A stretch of 64,000 nucleotides of DNA from Eledone cirrhosa (GCA_964016885.1 OZ024759.1:8574172-8638171), one strand, 5' to 3'; shown: positions 1 to 14,402, numbered from the stretch's first letter. A program made the numbers and translations. Notes: generated by a model from the letters alone, not told the origin.

Positions 1-3000
1 TTATAAGGTTTGTGGTAGTTTATAAGGTGTGGTAGTTTATAAGGTGTGTGGTAGTTTATAAGGTGTGTGGTAGTTTATAAGGTGTATGGTAGTTTATAAG
101 GTGTGTGGTAGTTTATAAGGTGTATGGTAGTTTATAAGGTGTGTGGTAGTTTATAAGGTGTGTGGTAGTTTATAAGGTTTGTGGTAGTTTATAAGGTGTG
201 GTAGTTTATAAGGTGTGTGGTAGTTTATAAGGTGTGTGGTAGTTTATAAGGTTTGTGGTAGTTTATAAGGTTTGTGGTAGTTTATAAGGTGTGGTAGTTT
301 ATAAGGTGTGTGGTAGTTTATAAGGTTTGTGGTAGTTTATAAGGTGTGGTAGTTTATAAGGTGTGTGGTAGTTTATAAGGTGTGGTAGTTTATAAGGTGT
401 GTGGTAGTTTATAAGGTGTGTGGTAGTTTATAAGGTGTGTGGTAGTTTATAAGGTGTGTGGTAGTTTATAAGGTGTGGTAGTTTATAAGGTTTGTGGTAG
501 TTTATAAGGTGTGTGGTAGTTTATAAGGTGTGTGGTAGTTTATAAGGTGTGTGGTAGTTTATAAGGTATGTGGTAGTTTATAAGGTGTGTGGTAGTTTAT
601 AAGGTGTGTGGTAGTTTATAAGGTGTGTGGTAGTTTATAAGGTGTGTGGTAGTTTATAAGGTGTGTGGTAGTTTATAAGGTGTGGTAGTTTATAAGGTGT
701 GGTAGTTTATAAGGTGTGTGGTAGTTTATAAGGTGTGTGGTAGTTTATAAGGTGTGTGGTAGTTTATAAGGTGTGTGGTAGTTTATAAGGTGTGTGGTAG
801 TTTATAAGGTGTGTGGTAGTTTATAAGGTGTGTGGTAGTTTATAAGGTGTGTGGTAGTTTATAAGGTGTGTGGTAGTTTATAAGGTGTGTGGTAGTTTAT
901 AAGGTGTGTGGTAGTTTATAAGGTGTGGTAGTTTATAAGGTGTGGTAGTTTATAAGGTGTGTGGTAGTTTATAAGGTGTGTGGTAGTTTATAAGGTGTGG
1001 TAGTTTATAAGGTGTGGTAGTTTATAAGGTGTGTGGTAGTTTATAAGGTGTGTGGTAGTTTATAAGGTGTGTGGTAGTTTATAAGGTGTGTGGTAGTTTA
1101 TAAGGTGTGGTAGTTTATAAGGTGTGTGGTAGTTTATAAGGTGTGTGGTAGTTTATAAGGTGTGTGGTAGTTTATAAGGTGTGTGGTAGTTTATAAGGTG
1201 TGTGGTAGTTTATAAGGTGTGTGGTAGTTTATAAGGTGTGGTAGTTTATAAGGTGTGGTAGTTTATAAGGTGTGTGGTAGTTTATAAGGTGTGTGGTAGT
1301 TTATAAGGTGTGTGGTAGTTTATAAGGTGTGGTAGTTTATAAGGTGTGTGGTAGTTTATAAGGTGTGTGGTAGTTTATAAGGTGTGTGGTAGTTTATAAG
1401 GTGTGTGGTAGTTTATAAGGTGTGGTAGTTTATAAGGTGTGTGGTAGTTTATAAGGTGTGTGGTAGTTTATAAGGTGTGTGGTAGTTTATAAGGTGTGTG
1501 GTAGTTTATAAGGTGTGGTAGTTTATAAGGTGTGGTAGTTTATAAGGTGTGTGGTAGTTTATAAGGTGTGTGGTAGTTTATAAGGTGTGTGGTAGTTTAT
1601 AAGGTGTGGTAGTTTATAAGGTGTGTGGTAGTTTATAAGGTGTGTGGTAGTTTATAAGGTGTGTGGTAGTTTATAAGGTGTGTGGTAGTTTATAAGGTGT
1701 GTGGTAGTTTATAAGGTGTGTGGTAGTTTATAAGGTGTGGTAGTTTATAAGGTGTGGTAGTTTATAAGGTGTGTGGTAGTTTATAAGGTGTGTGGTAGTT
1801 TATAAGGTGTGTGGTAGTTTATAAGGTGTGTGGTAGTTTATAAGGTGTGTGGTAGTTTATAAGGTGTGTGGTAGTTTATAAGGTGTGTGGTAGTTTATAA
1901 GGTGTGTGGTAGTTTATAAGGTGTGGTAGTTTATAAGGTGTGTGGTAGTTTATAAGGTGTGTGGTAGTTTATAAGGTGTGTGGTAGTTTATAAGGTGTGT
2001 GGTAGTTTATAAGGTGTGTGGTAGTTTATAAGGTGTGTGGTAGTTTATAAGGTGTGTGGTAGTTTATAAGGTGTGGTAGTTTATAAGGTGTGTGGTAGTT
2101 TATAAGGTGTGTGGTAGTTTATAAGGTGTGTGGTAGTTTATAAGGTGTGTGGTAGTTTATAAGGTGTGTGGTAGTTTATAAGGTGTGTGGTAGTTTATAA
2201 GGTGTGTGGTAGTTTATAAGGTGTGTGGTAGTTTATAAGGTGTGGTAGTTTATAAGGTGTGTGGTAGTTTATAAGGTGTGTGGTAGTTTATAAGGTGTGT
2301 GGTAGTTTATAAGGTGTGTGGTAGTTTATAAGGTGTGTGGTAGTTTATAAGGTGTGTGGTAGTTTATAAGGTGTGGTAGTTTATAAGGTGTGGTAGTTTA
2401 TAAGGTGTGTGGTAGTTTATAAGGTGTGTGGTAGTTTATAAGGTGTGGTAGTTTATAAGGTGTGGTAGTTTATAAGGTGTGTGGTAGTTTATAAGGTGTG
2501 TGGTAGTTTATAAGGTGTGTGGTAGTTTATAAGGTGTGTGGTAGTTTATAAGGTGTGGTAGTTTATAAGGTGTGTGGTAGTTTATAAGGTGTGTGGTAGT
2601 TTATAAGGTGTGTGGTAGTTTATAAGGTGTGTGGTAGTTTATAAGGTGTGTGGTAGTTTATAAGGTGTGGTAGTTTATAAGGTGTGGTAGTTTATAAGGT
2701 GTGTGGTAGTTTATAAGGTGTGGGTAGTTTATAAGGTGTGGTAGTTTATAAGGTGTGGTAGTTTATAAGGTGTGGTAGTTTATAAGGTGTGTGGTAGTTT
2801 ATAAGGTGTGGTAGTTTATAAGGTGTGTGGTAGTTTATAAGGTGTGTGGTAGTTTATAAGGTGTGGTAGTTTATAAGGTGTGGTAGTTTATAAGGTGTGT
2901 GGTAGTTTATAAGGTGTGTGGTAGTTTATAAGGTGTGTGGTAGTTTATAAGGTGTGGTAGTTTATAAGGTGTGTGGTAGTTTATAAGGTGTGTGGTAGTT

Positions 3001-6000
3001 TATAAGGTGTGGTAGTTTATAAGGTGTGTGGTAGTTTATAAGGTGTGTGGTAGTTTATAAGGTGTGGTAGTTTATAAGGTGTGTGGTAGTTTATAAGGTG
3101 TGTGGTAGTTTATAAGGTGTGTGGTAGTTTATAAGGTGTATGGTAGTTTATAAGGTGTGTGGTAGTTTATAAGGTGTGGTAGTTTATAAGGTGTGTGGTA
3201 GTTTATAAGGTGTGTGGTAGTTTATAAGGTGTGGTAGTTTATAAGGTGTGTGGTAGTTTATAAGGTGTGTGGTAGTTTATAAGGTGTGTGGTAGTTTATA
3301 AGGTGTATGGTAGTTTATAAGGTGTGTGGTAGTTTATAAGGTGTGTGGTAGTTTATAAGGTGTGTGGTAGTTTATAAGGTGTGGTAGTTTATAAGGTATG
3401 TGGTAGTTTATAAGGTGTGTGGTAGTTTATAAGGTGTGTGGTAGTTTATAAGGTGTGGTAGTTTATAAGGTGTGTGGTAGTTTATAAGGTGTGTGGTAGT
3501 TTATAAGGTGTGTGGTAGTTTATAAGGTGTGTGGTAGTTTATAAGGTGTGGTAGTTTATAAGGTGTGTGGTAGTTTATAAGGTGTGTGGTAGTTTATAAG
3601 GTGTGTGGTAGTTTATAAGGTGTGGTAGTTTATAAGGTGTGTGGTAGTTTATAAGGTGTGTGGTAGTTTATAAGGTGTGGTAGTTTATAAGGTGTGTGGT
3701 AGTTTATAAGGTGTATGGTAGTTTATAAGGTGTGGTAGTTTATAAGGTGTGTGGTAGTTTATAAGGTGTGTGGTAGTTTATAAGGTGTATGGTAGTTTAT
3801 AAGGTGTGTGGTAGTTTATAAGGTGTGTGGTAGTTTATAAGGTGTGGTAGTTTATAAGTGTGTGGTAGTTTATAAGGTGTATGGTAGTTTATAAGGTGTG
3901 GGGTAGTTTATAAGGTGTGGGGTAGTTTATAAGGTGTGTGGTAGTTTATAAGGTGTGTGGTAGTTTATAAGGTGTATGGTAGTTTATAAGGTGTGGTAGT
4001 TTATAAGGTGTGTGGTAGTTTATAAGGTGTATGGTAGTTTATAAGGTGTGGTAGTTTATAAGGTGTGTGGTAGTTTATAAGGTGTGTGGTAGTTTATAAG
4101 GTGTATGGTAGTTTATAAGGTGTGTGGTAGTTTATAAGGTGTGTGGTAGTTTATAAGGTGTGTGGTAGTTTATAAGGTGTGTGGTAGTTTATAAGGTGTA
4201 TGGTAGTTTATAAGGTGTGGTAGTTTATAAGGTGTGTGGTAGTTTATAAGGTGTATGGTAGTTTATAAGGTGTGGTAGTTTATAAGGTGTGTGGTAGTTT
4301 ATAAGGTGTGGTAGTTTATAAGGTGTGTGGTAGTTTATAAGGTTTGTGGTAGTTTATAAGGTCTGTGGTAGTTTATAAGGTGTGTGGTAGTTTATAAGGT
4401 GTGGTAGTTTATAAGGTGTGTGGTAGTTTATAAGGTGTGTGGTAGTTTATAAGGTGTGGTAGTTTATAAGGTGTGTGGTAGTTTATAAGGTGTGGTAGTT
4501 TATAAGGTCTGTGGTAGTTTATAAGGTGTGTGGTAGTTTATAAGGTCTGTGGTAGTTTATAAGGTGTGGTAGTTTATAAGGTGTGTGGTAGTTTATAAGG
4601 TATATGGTAGTTTATAAGGTGTGTGGTAGTTTATAAGGTGTGTGGTAGTTTATAAGGTGTGTGGTAGTTTATAAGGTGTGTGGTAGTTTATAAGGTGTGT
4701 GGTAGTTTATAAGGTGTATGGTAGTTTATAAGGTGTGGTAGTTTATAAGGTGTGTGGTAGTTTATAAGGTGTGGTAGTTTATAAGGTGTGTGGTAGTTTA
4801 TAAGGTGTGTGGTAGTTTATAAGGTATAGTGGTAGTTTATAAGGTGTGTGGTAGTTTATAAGGTGTGTGGTAGTTTATAAGGTGTGTGGTAGTTTATAAG
4901 GTGTGTGGTAGTTTATAAGGTGTATGGTAGTTTTAAGGTGTGGTAGTTTATAAGGTGTGTGGTAGTTTATAAGGTTTGTGGTAGTTTATAAGGTATGTGG
5001 TAGTTTATAAGGTGTGTGGTAGTTTATAAGGTGTGGTAGTTTATAAGGTGTGTGGTAGTTTATAAGGTGTGTGGTAGTTTATAAGGTGTGGTAGTTTATA
5101 AGTGTGTGGTAGTTTATAAGGTGTGTGGTAGTTTATAAGGTGTGTGGTAGTTTATAAGGTGTGTGGTAGTTTATAAGGTGTGTGGTAGTTTATAAGGTGT
5201 GTGGTAGTTTATAAGGTGTGTGGTAGTTTATAAGGTGTGTGGTAGTTTATAAGGTGTGGTAGTTTATAAGGTGTGTGGTAGTTTATAAGGTGTGGTAGTT
5301 TATAAGGTGTGGTAGTTTATAAGGTCTGTGGTAGTTTATAAGGTGTGTGGTAGTTTATAAGGTCTGTGGTAGTTTATAAGGTGTATGGGTAGTTAAAGGT
5401 GTGTGGTAGTTTATAAGGTGTGTGGTAGTTTATAAGGTGTGTGGTAGTTTATAAGGTGTGTGGTAGTTTATAAGGTGTGTGGTAGTTTATAAGGTGTGTG
5501 GTAGTTTATAAGGTGTGTGGTAGTTTATAAGGTGTATGGTAGTTTATAAGGTGTATGGTAGTTTATAAGGTGTGTGGTAGTTTATAAGGTGTGGTAGTTA
5601 AGGTGTGGTAGTTAAGGTGTGTGGTTAGGTGTTATAAGGTGTGTGGTAGTTTATAAGGTGTGGTAGTTTATAAGGTGTGTGGTAGTTTATAAGGTGTGTG
5701 GTAGTTTATAAGGTGTATGGTAGTTTATAAGGTGTGTGGTAGTTTATAAGGTGTGTGGTAGTTTATAAGGTGTGTGGTAGTTTATAAGGTGTGTGGTAGT
5801 TTATAAGGTGTGTGGTAGTTTATAAGGTGTGGTAGTTTATAAGGTGGTAGTTTAAGGTGTGGTAGTTTATAAGGTGTGTGGTAGTTTATAAGGTGTGGTA
5901 GTTTATAAGGTGTGTGGTAGTTTATAAGGTGTGTGGTAGTTTATAAGTGTGTGTAGTTAAGGTGTGGTAGTTATAAGGTGTGTGGTAGTTTATAAGGTGT

Positions 6001-9000
6001 GTGGTAGTTTATAAGGTGTGTGGTAGTTTATAAGGGTGTGGTAGTTATAAGGTGTGGTAGTTTATAAGGTGTGGTAGTTTATAAGGTGTGGTAGTTTATA
6101 AGGTGTGTGGTAGTTTATAAGGTGTATGGTAGTTTATAAGGTGTTGGTAGTTTAAGGTGTGGTAGTTTATAAGGTGTGTGGTAGTTTATAAGGTGTGTGG
6201 TAGTTTATAAGGTTGTGGTAGTTTATAAGGTGTGTGGTAGTTTATAAGGTGTGGTAGTTTATAAAGTGTGTGGTAGTTTATAAGGTGTGTGGTAGTTTAT
6301 AAGGGGTGTGGTAGTTTATAAGGTGTGTGGTAGTTTATAAGGTGTGGTAGTTTATAAGGTGTGTGGTAGTTTATAAGGTGTGTGGTAGTTTATAAGGTGT
6401 GTGGTAGTTTATAAGGTGTGTGGTAGTTTATAAGGGGTGGTAGTTTATAAGGTGTGTGGTAGTTTATAAGGTGTGTGGTAGTTTATAAGGTGTGTGGTAG
6501 TTTATAAGGTGTGGTAGTTTATAAGGTGTGTGGTAGTTTATAAGGTGTATGGTAGTTTATAAGGTGTGTGGTAGTTTATAAGGTGTGGTAGTTTATAAGG
6601 TGTGGTAGTTTATAAGGTGTGTGGTAGTTTATAAGGTGTGTGGTAGTTTATAAGGTGTGGTAGTTTATAAGGTGTGTGGTAGTTTATAAGGTGTGTGGTA
6701 GTTTATAAGGTGTGTGGTAGTTTATAAGGTGTGGTAGTTTATAAGGTGTGTGGTAGTTTATAAGGTGTGTGGTAGTTTATAAGGTGTGGTAGTTTATAAG
6801 GTGTGTGGTAGTTTATAAGGTGTGTGGTAGTTTATAAGGTGTGGTAGTTTATAAGGTGTGTGGTAGTTTATAAGGTGTATGGTAGTTTATAAGGTGTGTG
6901 GTAGTTTATAAGGTGTGGTAGTTTATAAGGTGTGGTAGTTTATAAGGTGTGGTAGTTTATAAGGTGTGTGGTAGTTTATAAGGTGTGTGGTAGTTTATAA
7001 GGTGTGTGGTAGTTTATAAGGTGTGGTAGTTTATAAGGTGTGTGGTAGTTTATAAGGTGTATGGTAGTTTATAAGGTGTGGTAGTTTATAAGGTGTGTGG
7101 TAGTTTATAAGGTGTATGGTAGTTTATAAGGTGTGGTAGTTTATAAGGTGTGTGGTAGTTTATAAGGTGTGTGGTAGTTTATAAGGTGTGTGGTAGTTTA
7201 TAAGGTGTGTGGTAGTTTATAAGGTGTATGGTAGTTTATAAGGTGTGGTAGTTTATAAGGTGTGTGGTAGTTTATAAGGTGTGGTAGTTTATAAGGTGTG
7301 GTAGTTTATAAGGTGTGTGGTAGTTTATAAGGTGTGTGGTAGTTTATAAGGTGTGGTAGTTTATAAGGTGTGTGGTAGTTTATAAGGTGTGGTAGTTTAT
7401 AAGGTGTGTGGTAGTTTATAAGGTGTGTGGTAGTTTATAAGGTGTGTGGTAGTTTATAAGGTGTGTGGTAGTTTATAAGGTGTGTGGTAGTTTATAAGGT
7501 GTATGGTAGTTTATAAGGTGTGGTAGTTTATAAGGTGTGTGGTAGTTTATAAGGTGTGTGGTAGTTTATAAGGTGTATGGTAGTTTATAAGGTGTGTGGT
7601 AGTTTATAAGGTGTGTGGTAGTTTATAAGGTGTGTGGTAGTTTATAAGGTGTGTGGTAGTTTATAAGGTGTGGTAGTTTATAAGGTGTATGGTAGTTTAT
7701 AAGGTGTGGTAGTTTATAAGGTGTGTGGTAGTTTATAAGGTGTGTGGTAGTTTATAAGGTGTGTGGTAGTTTATAAGGTGTGTGGTAGTTTATAAGGTGT
7801 GTGGTAGTTTATAAGGTGTGTGGTAGTTTATAAGGTGTGTGGTAGTTTATAAGGTGTGGGTAGTTTATAAGGTGTGTGGTAGTTTATAAGGTGTGTGGTA
7901 GTTTATAAGGTGTGTGGTAGTTTATAAGGTGTGTGGTAGTTTATAAGGTGTGGGGTAGTTTATAAGGTGTGTGGTAGTTTATAAGGTGTGTGGTAGTTTA
8001 TAAGGTCTGTGGTAGTTTATAAGGTGTGTGGTAGTTTATAAGGTGTGTGGTAGTTTATAAGGGGTGTGGTAGTTTATAAGGTCTGTGGTAGTTTATAAGG
8101 TGTGGTAGTTTATAAGGTGTGGTAGTTTATAAGGTGTGGTAGTTTATAAGGTGTGTGGTAGTATATAAGGTGTGTGGTAGTTTATAAGGTGTGTGGTAGT
8201 TTATAAGGGTGTGGTAGTTTATAAGGTGTATGGTAGTTTATAAGGTGTGTGGTAGTTTATAAGGTGTGTGGTAGTTTATAAGGTCTGTGGTAGTTTATAA
8301 GGTGTGGTAGTTTATAAGGTGTGGTAGTTTATAAGGTGTGGTAGTTTATAAGGTGTGGTAGTTTATAAGGTGTGGTAGTTTATAAGGTGTGGTAGTTTAT
8401 AAGGTGTGGTAGTTTATAAGGTGTGGTAGTATATAAGGTGTGTGGTAGTTTATAAGGTGTGTGATAGTTTATAAGGTGTGTGGTAGTTTATAAGGGGTGG
8501 TAGTTTATAAGGTGTATGGTAGTTTATAAGGTCTGTGGTAGTTTATAAGGTGTGTGGTAGTTTATAAGGTGTGTGGTAGTTTATAAGGGGTGTGGTAGTT
8601 TATAAGGTCTGTGGTAGTTTATAAGGTGTGGTAGTTTATAAGGTGTGGTAGTTTATAAGGTGTGGTAGTTTATAAGGTGTGGTAGTTTATAAGGTGTGGT
8701 AGTTTATAAGGTGTGTGGTAGTTTATAAGGTGTGTGGTAGTATATAAGGTGTGTGGTAGTTTATAAGGTGTGTGGTAGTTTATAAGGTGTGGTAGTTTAT
8801 AAGGTGTGTGGTAGTTTATAAGGTGTGTGGTAGTATATAAGGTGTGTGGTAGTTTATAAGGTGTGTGGTAGTTTATAAGGTGTGGTAGTTTATAAGGTGT
8901 AGTTTATAAGGTGTGGTAGTTTATAAGGTGTGGTAGTTTATAAGGTGTGTGGTAGTTTATAAGGGGTGTGGTAGTTTATAAGGTGTGGTAGTTTATAAGG

Positions 9001-12000
9001 TGTGGTAGTTTATAAGGTGTGTGATAGTTTATAAGGTGTGTGGTAGTTTATAAGGGGTGTGGTAGTTTATAAGGTGTGGTAGTTTATAAGAGTTTATAAG
9101 GTGTGGTAGTTTATAAGGTCTGTGGTAGTTTATAAGGTGTGTGGTAGTTTATAAGGGGTGTGGTAGTTTATAAGGTGTGTGGTAGTTTATAAGGGGTGTG
9201 GTAGTTTATAAGGTGTGGTAGTTTATAAGGTCTGTGGTAGTTTATAAGGTGTGTGGTAGTTTATAAGGTCTGTGGTAGTTTATAAGGTGTGGTAGTTTAT
9301 AAGGTGTGTGGTAGTTTATAAGGTGTGTGGTAGTTTATAAGGTCTGTGGTAGTTTATAAGGTGTGGTAGTTTATAAGGTGTGTGGTAGTTTATAAGGTGT
9401 GTGGTAGTTTATAAGGTCTGTGGTAGTTTATAAGGGGTGTGGTAGTTTATAAGGTGTATGGTAGTTTATAAGGTGTGTGGTAGTTTATAAGGTGTGTGGT
9501 AGTTTATAAGGTGTGTGGTAGTTTATAAGGTCTGTGGTAGTTTATAAGGTGTGGTAGTTTATAAGGTGTGTGGTAGTTTATAAGGTCTGTGGTAGTTTAT
9601 AAGGTGTGGTAGTTTATAAGGTGTGTGGTAGTTTATAAGGTGTGTGGTAGTTTATAAGGTCTGTGGTAGTTTATAAGGGGTGTGGTAGTTTATAAGGTGT
9701 ATGGTAGTTTATAAGGTGTGTGGTAGTTTATAAGGTGTGGTAGTTTATAAGGTCTGTGGTAGTTTATAAGGTGTGTGGTAGTTTATAAGGTGTGTGGTAG
9801 TTTATAAGGTGTGGTAGTTTATAAGGTGTGTGGTAGTTTATAAGGTTTGTGGTAGTTTATAAGGTGTGTGGTAGTTTATAAGGTGTGTGGTAGTTTATAA
9901 GGTGTGGTAGTTTATAAGGTGTGTGGTAGTTTATAAGGTGTATGGTAGTTTATAAGGTGTGTGGTAGTTTATAAGGTGTGTGGTAGTTTATAAGGTGTGT
10001 GGTAGTTTATAAGGTGTGTGGTAGTTTATAAGGTGTATGGTAGTTTATAAGGTGTATGGTAGTTTATAAGGTGTGGTAGTTTATAAGGTGTGGTAGTTTA
10101 TAAGGTGTGGTAGTTTATAAGGTGTGTGGTAGTTTATAAGGTGTGGTAGTTTATAAGGTGTGTGGTAGTTTATAAGGTGTATGGTAGTTTATAAGGTGTG
10201 GTAGTTTATAAGGTGTATGGTAGTTTATAAGGTGTATGGTAGTTTATAAGGTGTGTGGTAGTTTATAAGGTGTGTGGTAGTTTATAAGGTGTATGGTAGT
10301 TTATAAGGTGTGTGGTAGTTTATAAGGTGTATGGTAGTTTATAAGGTGTGGTAGTTTATAAGGTGTGTGGTAGTTTATAAGGTGTGGTAGTTTATAAGGT
10401 GTGTGGTAGTTTATAAGGTGTGGTAGTTTATAAGGTGTGTGGTAGTTTATAAGGTGTGGTAGTTTATAAGGTGTGTGGTAGTTTATAAGGTGTGGTAGTT
10501 TATAAGGTGTGTGGTAGTTTATAAGGTGTGTGGTAGTTTATAAGGTGTGTGGTAGTTTATAAGGTGTGTGGTAGTTTATAAGGTGTGTGGTAGTTTATAA
10601 GGTGTGTGGTAGTTTATAAGGTGTGTGGTAGTTTATAAGGTGTGTGGTAGTTTATAAGGTGTATGGTAGTTTATAAGGTGTGTGGTAGTTTATAAGGTGT
10701 GTGGTAGTTTATAAGGTGTGTGGTAGTTTATAAGGTGTGTGGTAGTTTATAAGGTGTGTGGTAGTTTATAAGGTGTGTGGTAGTTTATAAGGTGTGTGGT
10801 AGTTTATAAGGTGTATGGTAGTTTATAAGGTGTGTGGTAGTTTATAAGGTGTATGGTAGTTTATAAGGTGTGTGGTAGTTTATAAGGTGTGTGGTAGTTT
10901 ATAAGGTGTATGGTAGTTTATAAGGTGTGTGGTAGTTTATAAGGTGTGTGGTAGTTTATAAGGTGTGTGGTAGTTTATAAGGTGTATGGTAGTTTATAAG
11001 GTGTGTGGTAGTTTATAAGGTGTGGTAGTTTATAAGGTGTGTGGTAGTTTATAAGGTGTATGGTAGTTTATAAGGTGTGTGGTAGTTTATAAGGTGTGGT
11101 AGTTTATAAGGTATATGGTAGTTTATAAGGTGTGTGGTAGTTTATAAGGTGTATGGTAGTTTATAAGGTGTGTGGTAGTTTATAAGGTGTGGTAGTTTAT
11201 AAGGTGTGTGGTAGTTTATAAGGTGTGTGGTAGTTTATAAGGTGTGGTAGTTTATAAGGTGTGTGGTAGTTTATAAGGTGTGTGGTAGTTTATAAGGTGT
11301 GTGGTAGTTTATAAGGTGTGTGGTAGTTTATAAGGTGTATGGTAGTTTATAAGGGGTGTGGTAGTTTATAAGGTGTGTGGTAGTTTATAAGGTGTGTGGT
11401 AGTTTATAAGGTGTGTGGTAGTTTATAAGGTGTGTGGTAGTTTATAAGGTGTGTGGTAGTTTATAAGGTGTATGGTAGTTTATAAGGTGTGTGGTAGTTT
11501 ATAAGGTGTATGGTAGTTTATAAGGGGTGTGGTAGTTTATAAGGTGTGTGGTAGTTTATAAGGTGTGTGGTAGTTTATAAGGTGTGTGGTAGTTTATAAG
11601 GTGTGTGGTAGTTTATAAGGTGTGTGGTAGTTTATAAGGTGTATGGTAGTTTATAAGGTGTATGGTAGTTTATAAGGGGTGTGGTAGTTTATAAGGTGTG
11701 TGGTAGTTTATAAGGTGTGTGGTAGTTTATAAGGTGTGTGGTAGTTTATAAGGTGTGTGGTAGTTTATAAGGTGTATGGTAGTTTATAAGGTGTGTGGTA
11801 GTTTATAAGGTGTGTGGTAGTTTATAAGGTGTGTGGTAGTTTATAAGGTGTGTGGTAGTTTATAAGGTGTGTGGTAGTTTATAAGGTGTGTGGTAGTTTA
11901 TAAGGTGTGTGGTAGTTTATAAGGTGTGTGGTAGTTTATAAGGTGTGTGGTAGTTTATAAGGTGTGTGGTAGTTTATAAGGTGTGTGGTAGTTTATAAGG

Positions 12001-13583
12001 TGTGTGGTAGTTTATAAGGTGTGTGGTAGTTTATAAGGTGTATGGTAGTTTATAAGGTGTATGGTAGTTTATAAGGGGTGTGGTAGTTTATAAGGTGTGT
12101 GGTAGTTTATAAGGTGTGTGGTAGTTTATAAGGTGTGTGGTAGTTTATAAGGTGTGTGGTAGTTTATAAGGTGTGTGGTAGTTTATAAGGTGTGTGGTAG
12201 TTTATAAGGTGTGTGGTAGTTTATAAGGTGTGGTAGTTTATAAGGTGTGTGGTAGTTTATAAGGTGTATGGTAGTTTATAAGGTGTGTGGTAGTTTATAA
12301 GGTGTGTGGTAGTTTATAAGGTGTGTGGTAGTTTATAAGGTGTATGGTAGTTTATAAGGTGTGGTAGTTTATAAGGTGTATGGTAGTTTATAAGGTGTGT
12401 GGTAGTTTATAAGGTGTGTGGTAGTTTATAAGGTGTGTGGTAGTTTATAAGGTGTATGGTAGTTTATAAGGTGTGTGGTAGTTTATAAGGTGTGTGGTAG
12501 TTTATAAGGTGTGTGGTAGTTTATAAGGTGTATGGTAGTTTATAAGGTGTGTGGTAGTTTATAAGGTGTGTGGTAGTTTATAAGGTGTATGGTAGTTTAT
12601 AAGGTGTGTGGTAGTTTATAAGGTGTGTGGTAGTTTATAAGGTGTGTGGTAGTTTATAAGGTGTATGGTAGTTTATAAGGTGTGTGGTAGTTTATAAGGT
12701 GTATGGTAGTTTATAAGGTGGGGTAGTTTATAAGGTGTGTGGTAGTTTATAAGGTGTATGGTAGTTTATAAGGTGTGTGGTAGTTTATAAGGTGTGTGGT
12801 AGTTTATAAGGTGTATGGTAGTTTATAAGGTGTGTGGTAGTTTATAAGGTGTGTGGTAGTTTATAAGGTGTATGGTAGTTTATAAGGTGTGTGGTAGTTT
12901 ATAAGGTGTGTGGTAGTTTATAAGGTGTATGGTAGTTTATAAGGTGTGTGGTAGTTTATAAGGTGTGTGGTAGTTTATAAGGTGTATGGTAGTTTATAAG
13001 GTGTGTGGTAGTTTATAAGGTGTGTGGTAGTTTATAAGGTGTGTGGTAGTTTATAAGGTGTGTGGTAGTTTATAAGGTGTGGTAGTTTATAAGGTGTGTG
13101 GTAGTTTATAAGGTGTGGTAGTTTATAAGGTGTGGTAGTTTATAAGGTGTGGTAGTTTATAAGGTGTGTGGTAGTTTATAAGGTGTGGTAGTTTATAAAG
13201 TGTGGTAGTTTATAAGGTGTGGTAGTTTATAAGGTGTGTGGTAGTTTATAAGGTGTGGTAGTTTATAAAGTGTGGTAGTTTATAAGGTGTGGTAGTTTAT
13301 AAGGTGTGTGGTAGTTTATAAGGTGTGGTAGTTTATAAGGTGTGTGGTAGTTTATAAGATGTGTGGTAGTTTATAAGGTGTGTGGTAGTTTATAAGGTGT
13401 GTGGTAGTTTATAAGGTGTGTGGTAGTTTATAAGGTGTGTGGTAGTTTATAAGGTGTGTGGTAGTTTATAAGGTGTGGTAGTTTATAAGGTGTGGTAGTT
13501 TATAAGGTGTGGTAGTTTATAAGGTGTGTGGTAGTTTATAAGGTGTGTGGTAGTTTATAAGGTGTGGTAGTTTATAAGGTGTG
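1..13583. repeat. 19/17-bp satellite array (left edge, open-ended)
   Basis: Tandem repeat of GGTAGTTTATAAGGTGTGT (19 bp) mixed with a 17-bp form lacking one GT, about 740 copies. It begins before the window and stops abruptly at about 13583, where the sequence turns into unrelated repeat-derived DNA. Variant units carry GGTGTAT, GGTTTGT, GGTCTGT or GGGGTGT. Copies near 5380-6180 are more degraded (units shortened to GGTAGTTAAGGTGT). The unit contains TTATAA. No coding frame survives and no gene is seen inside. Confidence 0.97.
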
Positions 13584-13745
13584 CAGTGCTTTAAGTCAGA
13601 GTTGGTAGTTTTGACAGTATTTGTGGCTAATGGACTGGTTTCATCTCACTTCTCAGTGTTTATGATCAGCCATATAACCCTTATGGTGTATATCATTTAA
13701 CGTCCACTTTTCCTGTTAACATCGGCTGGACAGACCTTCATGGTC
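13584..13745. other. Spacer, repeat-derived
   Basis: Short unique-looking spacer between two arrays. The segment with TTTAACGTCCACTTTTCC near 13695 resembles the tail end of the local SINE family read on the minus strand. No gene is seen. Confidence 0.5.
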
Positions 13746-14402
13746 TGAGCCTGTACTGAAGTGGGGCCACTCACCTCCCAGACTGGGGGGGGTCTGAGCC
13801 TGTACTGAAGTGGGGCCACTCACCTCCCAGCCTGGGGGGGGTCTGAGCCTGTACTGAAGTGGGGCCACTCACCTCCCAGCCTGGGGGGGTCTGAGCCTGT
13901 ACTGAAATGGGGCCACTCACCTCCCAGACTGGGGGGTCTGAGCCTGTACTGAAGTGGAGCCACTCACCTCCCAGCCTGGGGGTTCTGAGCCTGTACTGAA
14001 ATGGGGCCACTGACCTCCCAGACTGGGGGGTCTGAGCCTGTACTGAAGTGGGGCCACTCACCTCCCAGACTGGGGGGTCTGAGCCTGTACTGAAGTGGGG
14101 CCACTCACCTCCCAGACTGGGGGGTCTGAGCCTGTACTGAAGTGGGGCCACTCACCTCCCAGACTGGGGGGTCTGAGCCTGTACTGAAGTGGGGCCACTC
14201 ACCTCCCAGACTGGGGGGTCTGAGCCTGTACTGAAGTGGGGCCACTCACCTCCCAGCCTGGGGGTTCTGAGCCTGTACTGAAGTGGGGCCACTCACCTCC
14301 CAGCCTGGGGGTTCTGAGCCTGTACTGAAGTGGGGCCACTCACCTCCCAGCCTGGGGGGTTGAGCCTGTACTGAAGTGGGGCCACTGACCTCCCAGCCTG
14401 GG
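13746..14402. repeat. 47-bp minisatellite
   Basis: About 14 tandem copies of a 47-bp unit with the landmarks CTGAGCCTGTACTGAAGTGG and CACTCACCTCCCAGACTGG. The G-run at the unit junction varies from four to eight G, which accounts for most length differences. A minus-strand open frame across it is a by-product of the repeat. Confidence 0.95.

Noticed and set aside
1..13583. Telomeric or centromeric repeat
   Set aside because: The unit is not TTAGGG-like, and nothing in the sequence ties it to a centromere; location is unknown.
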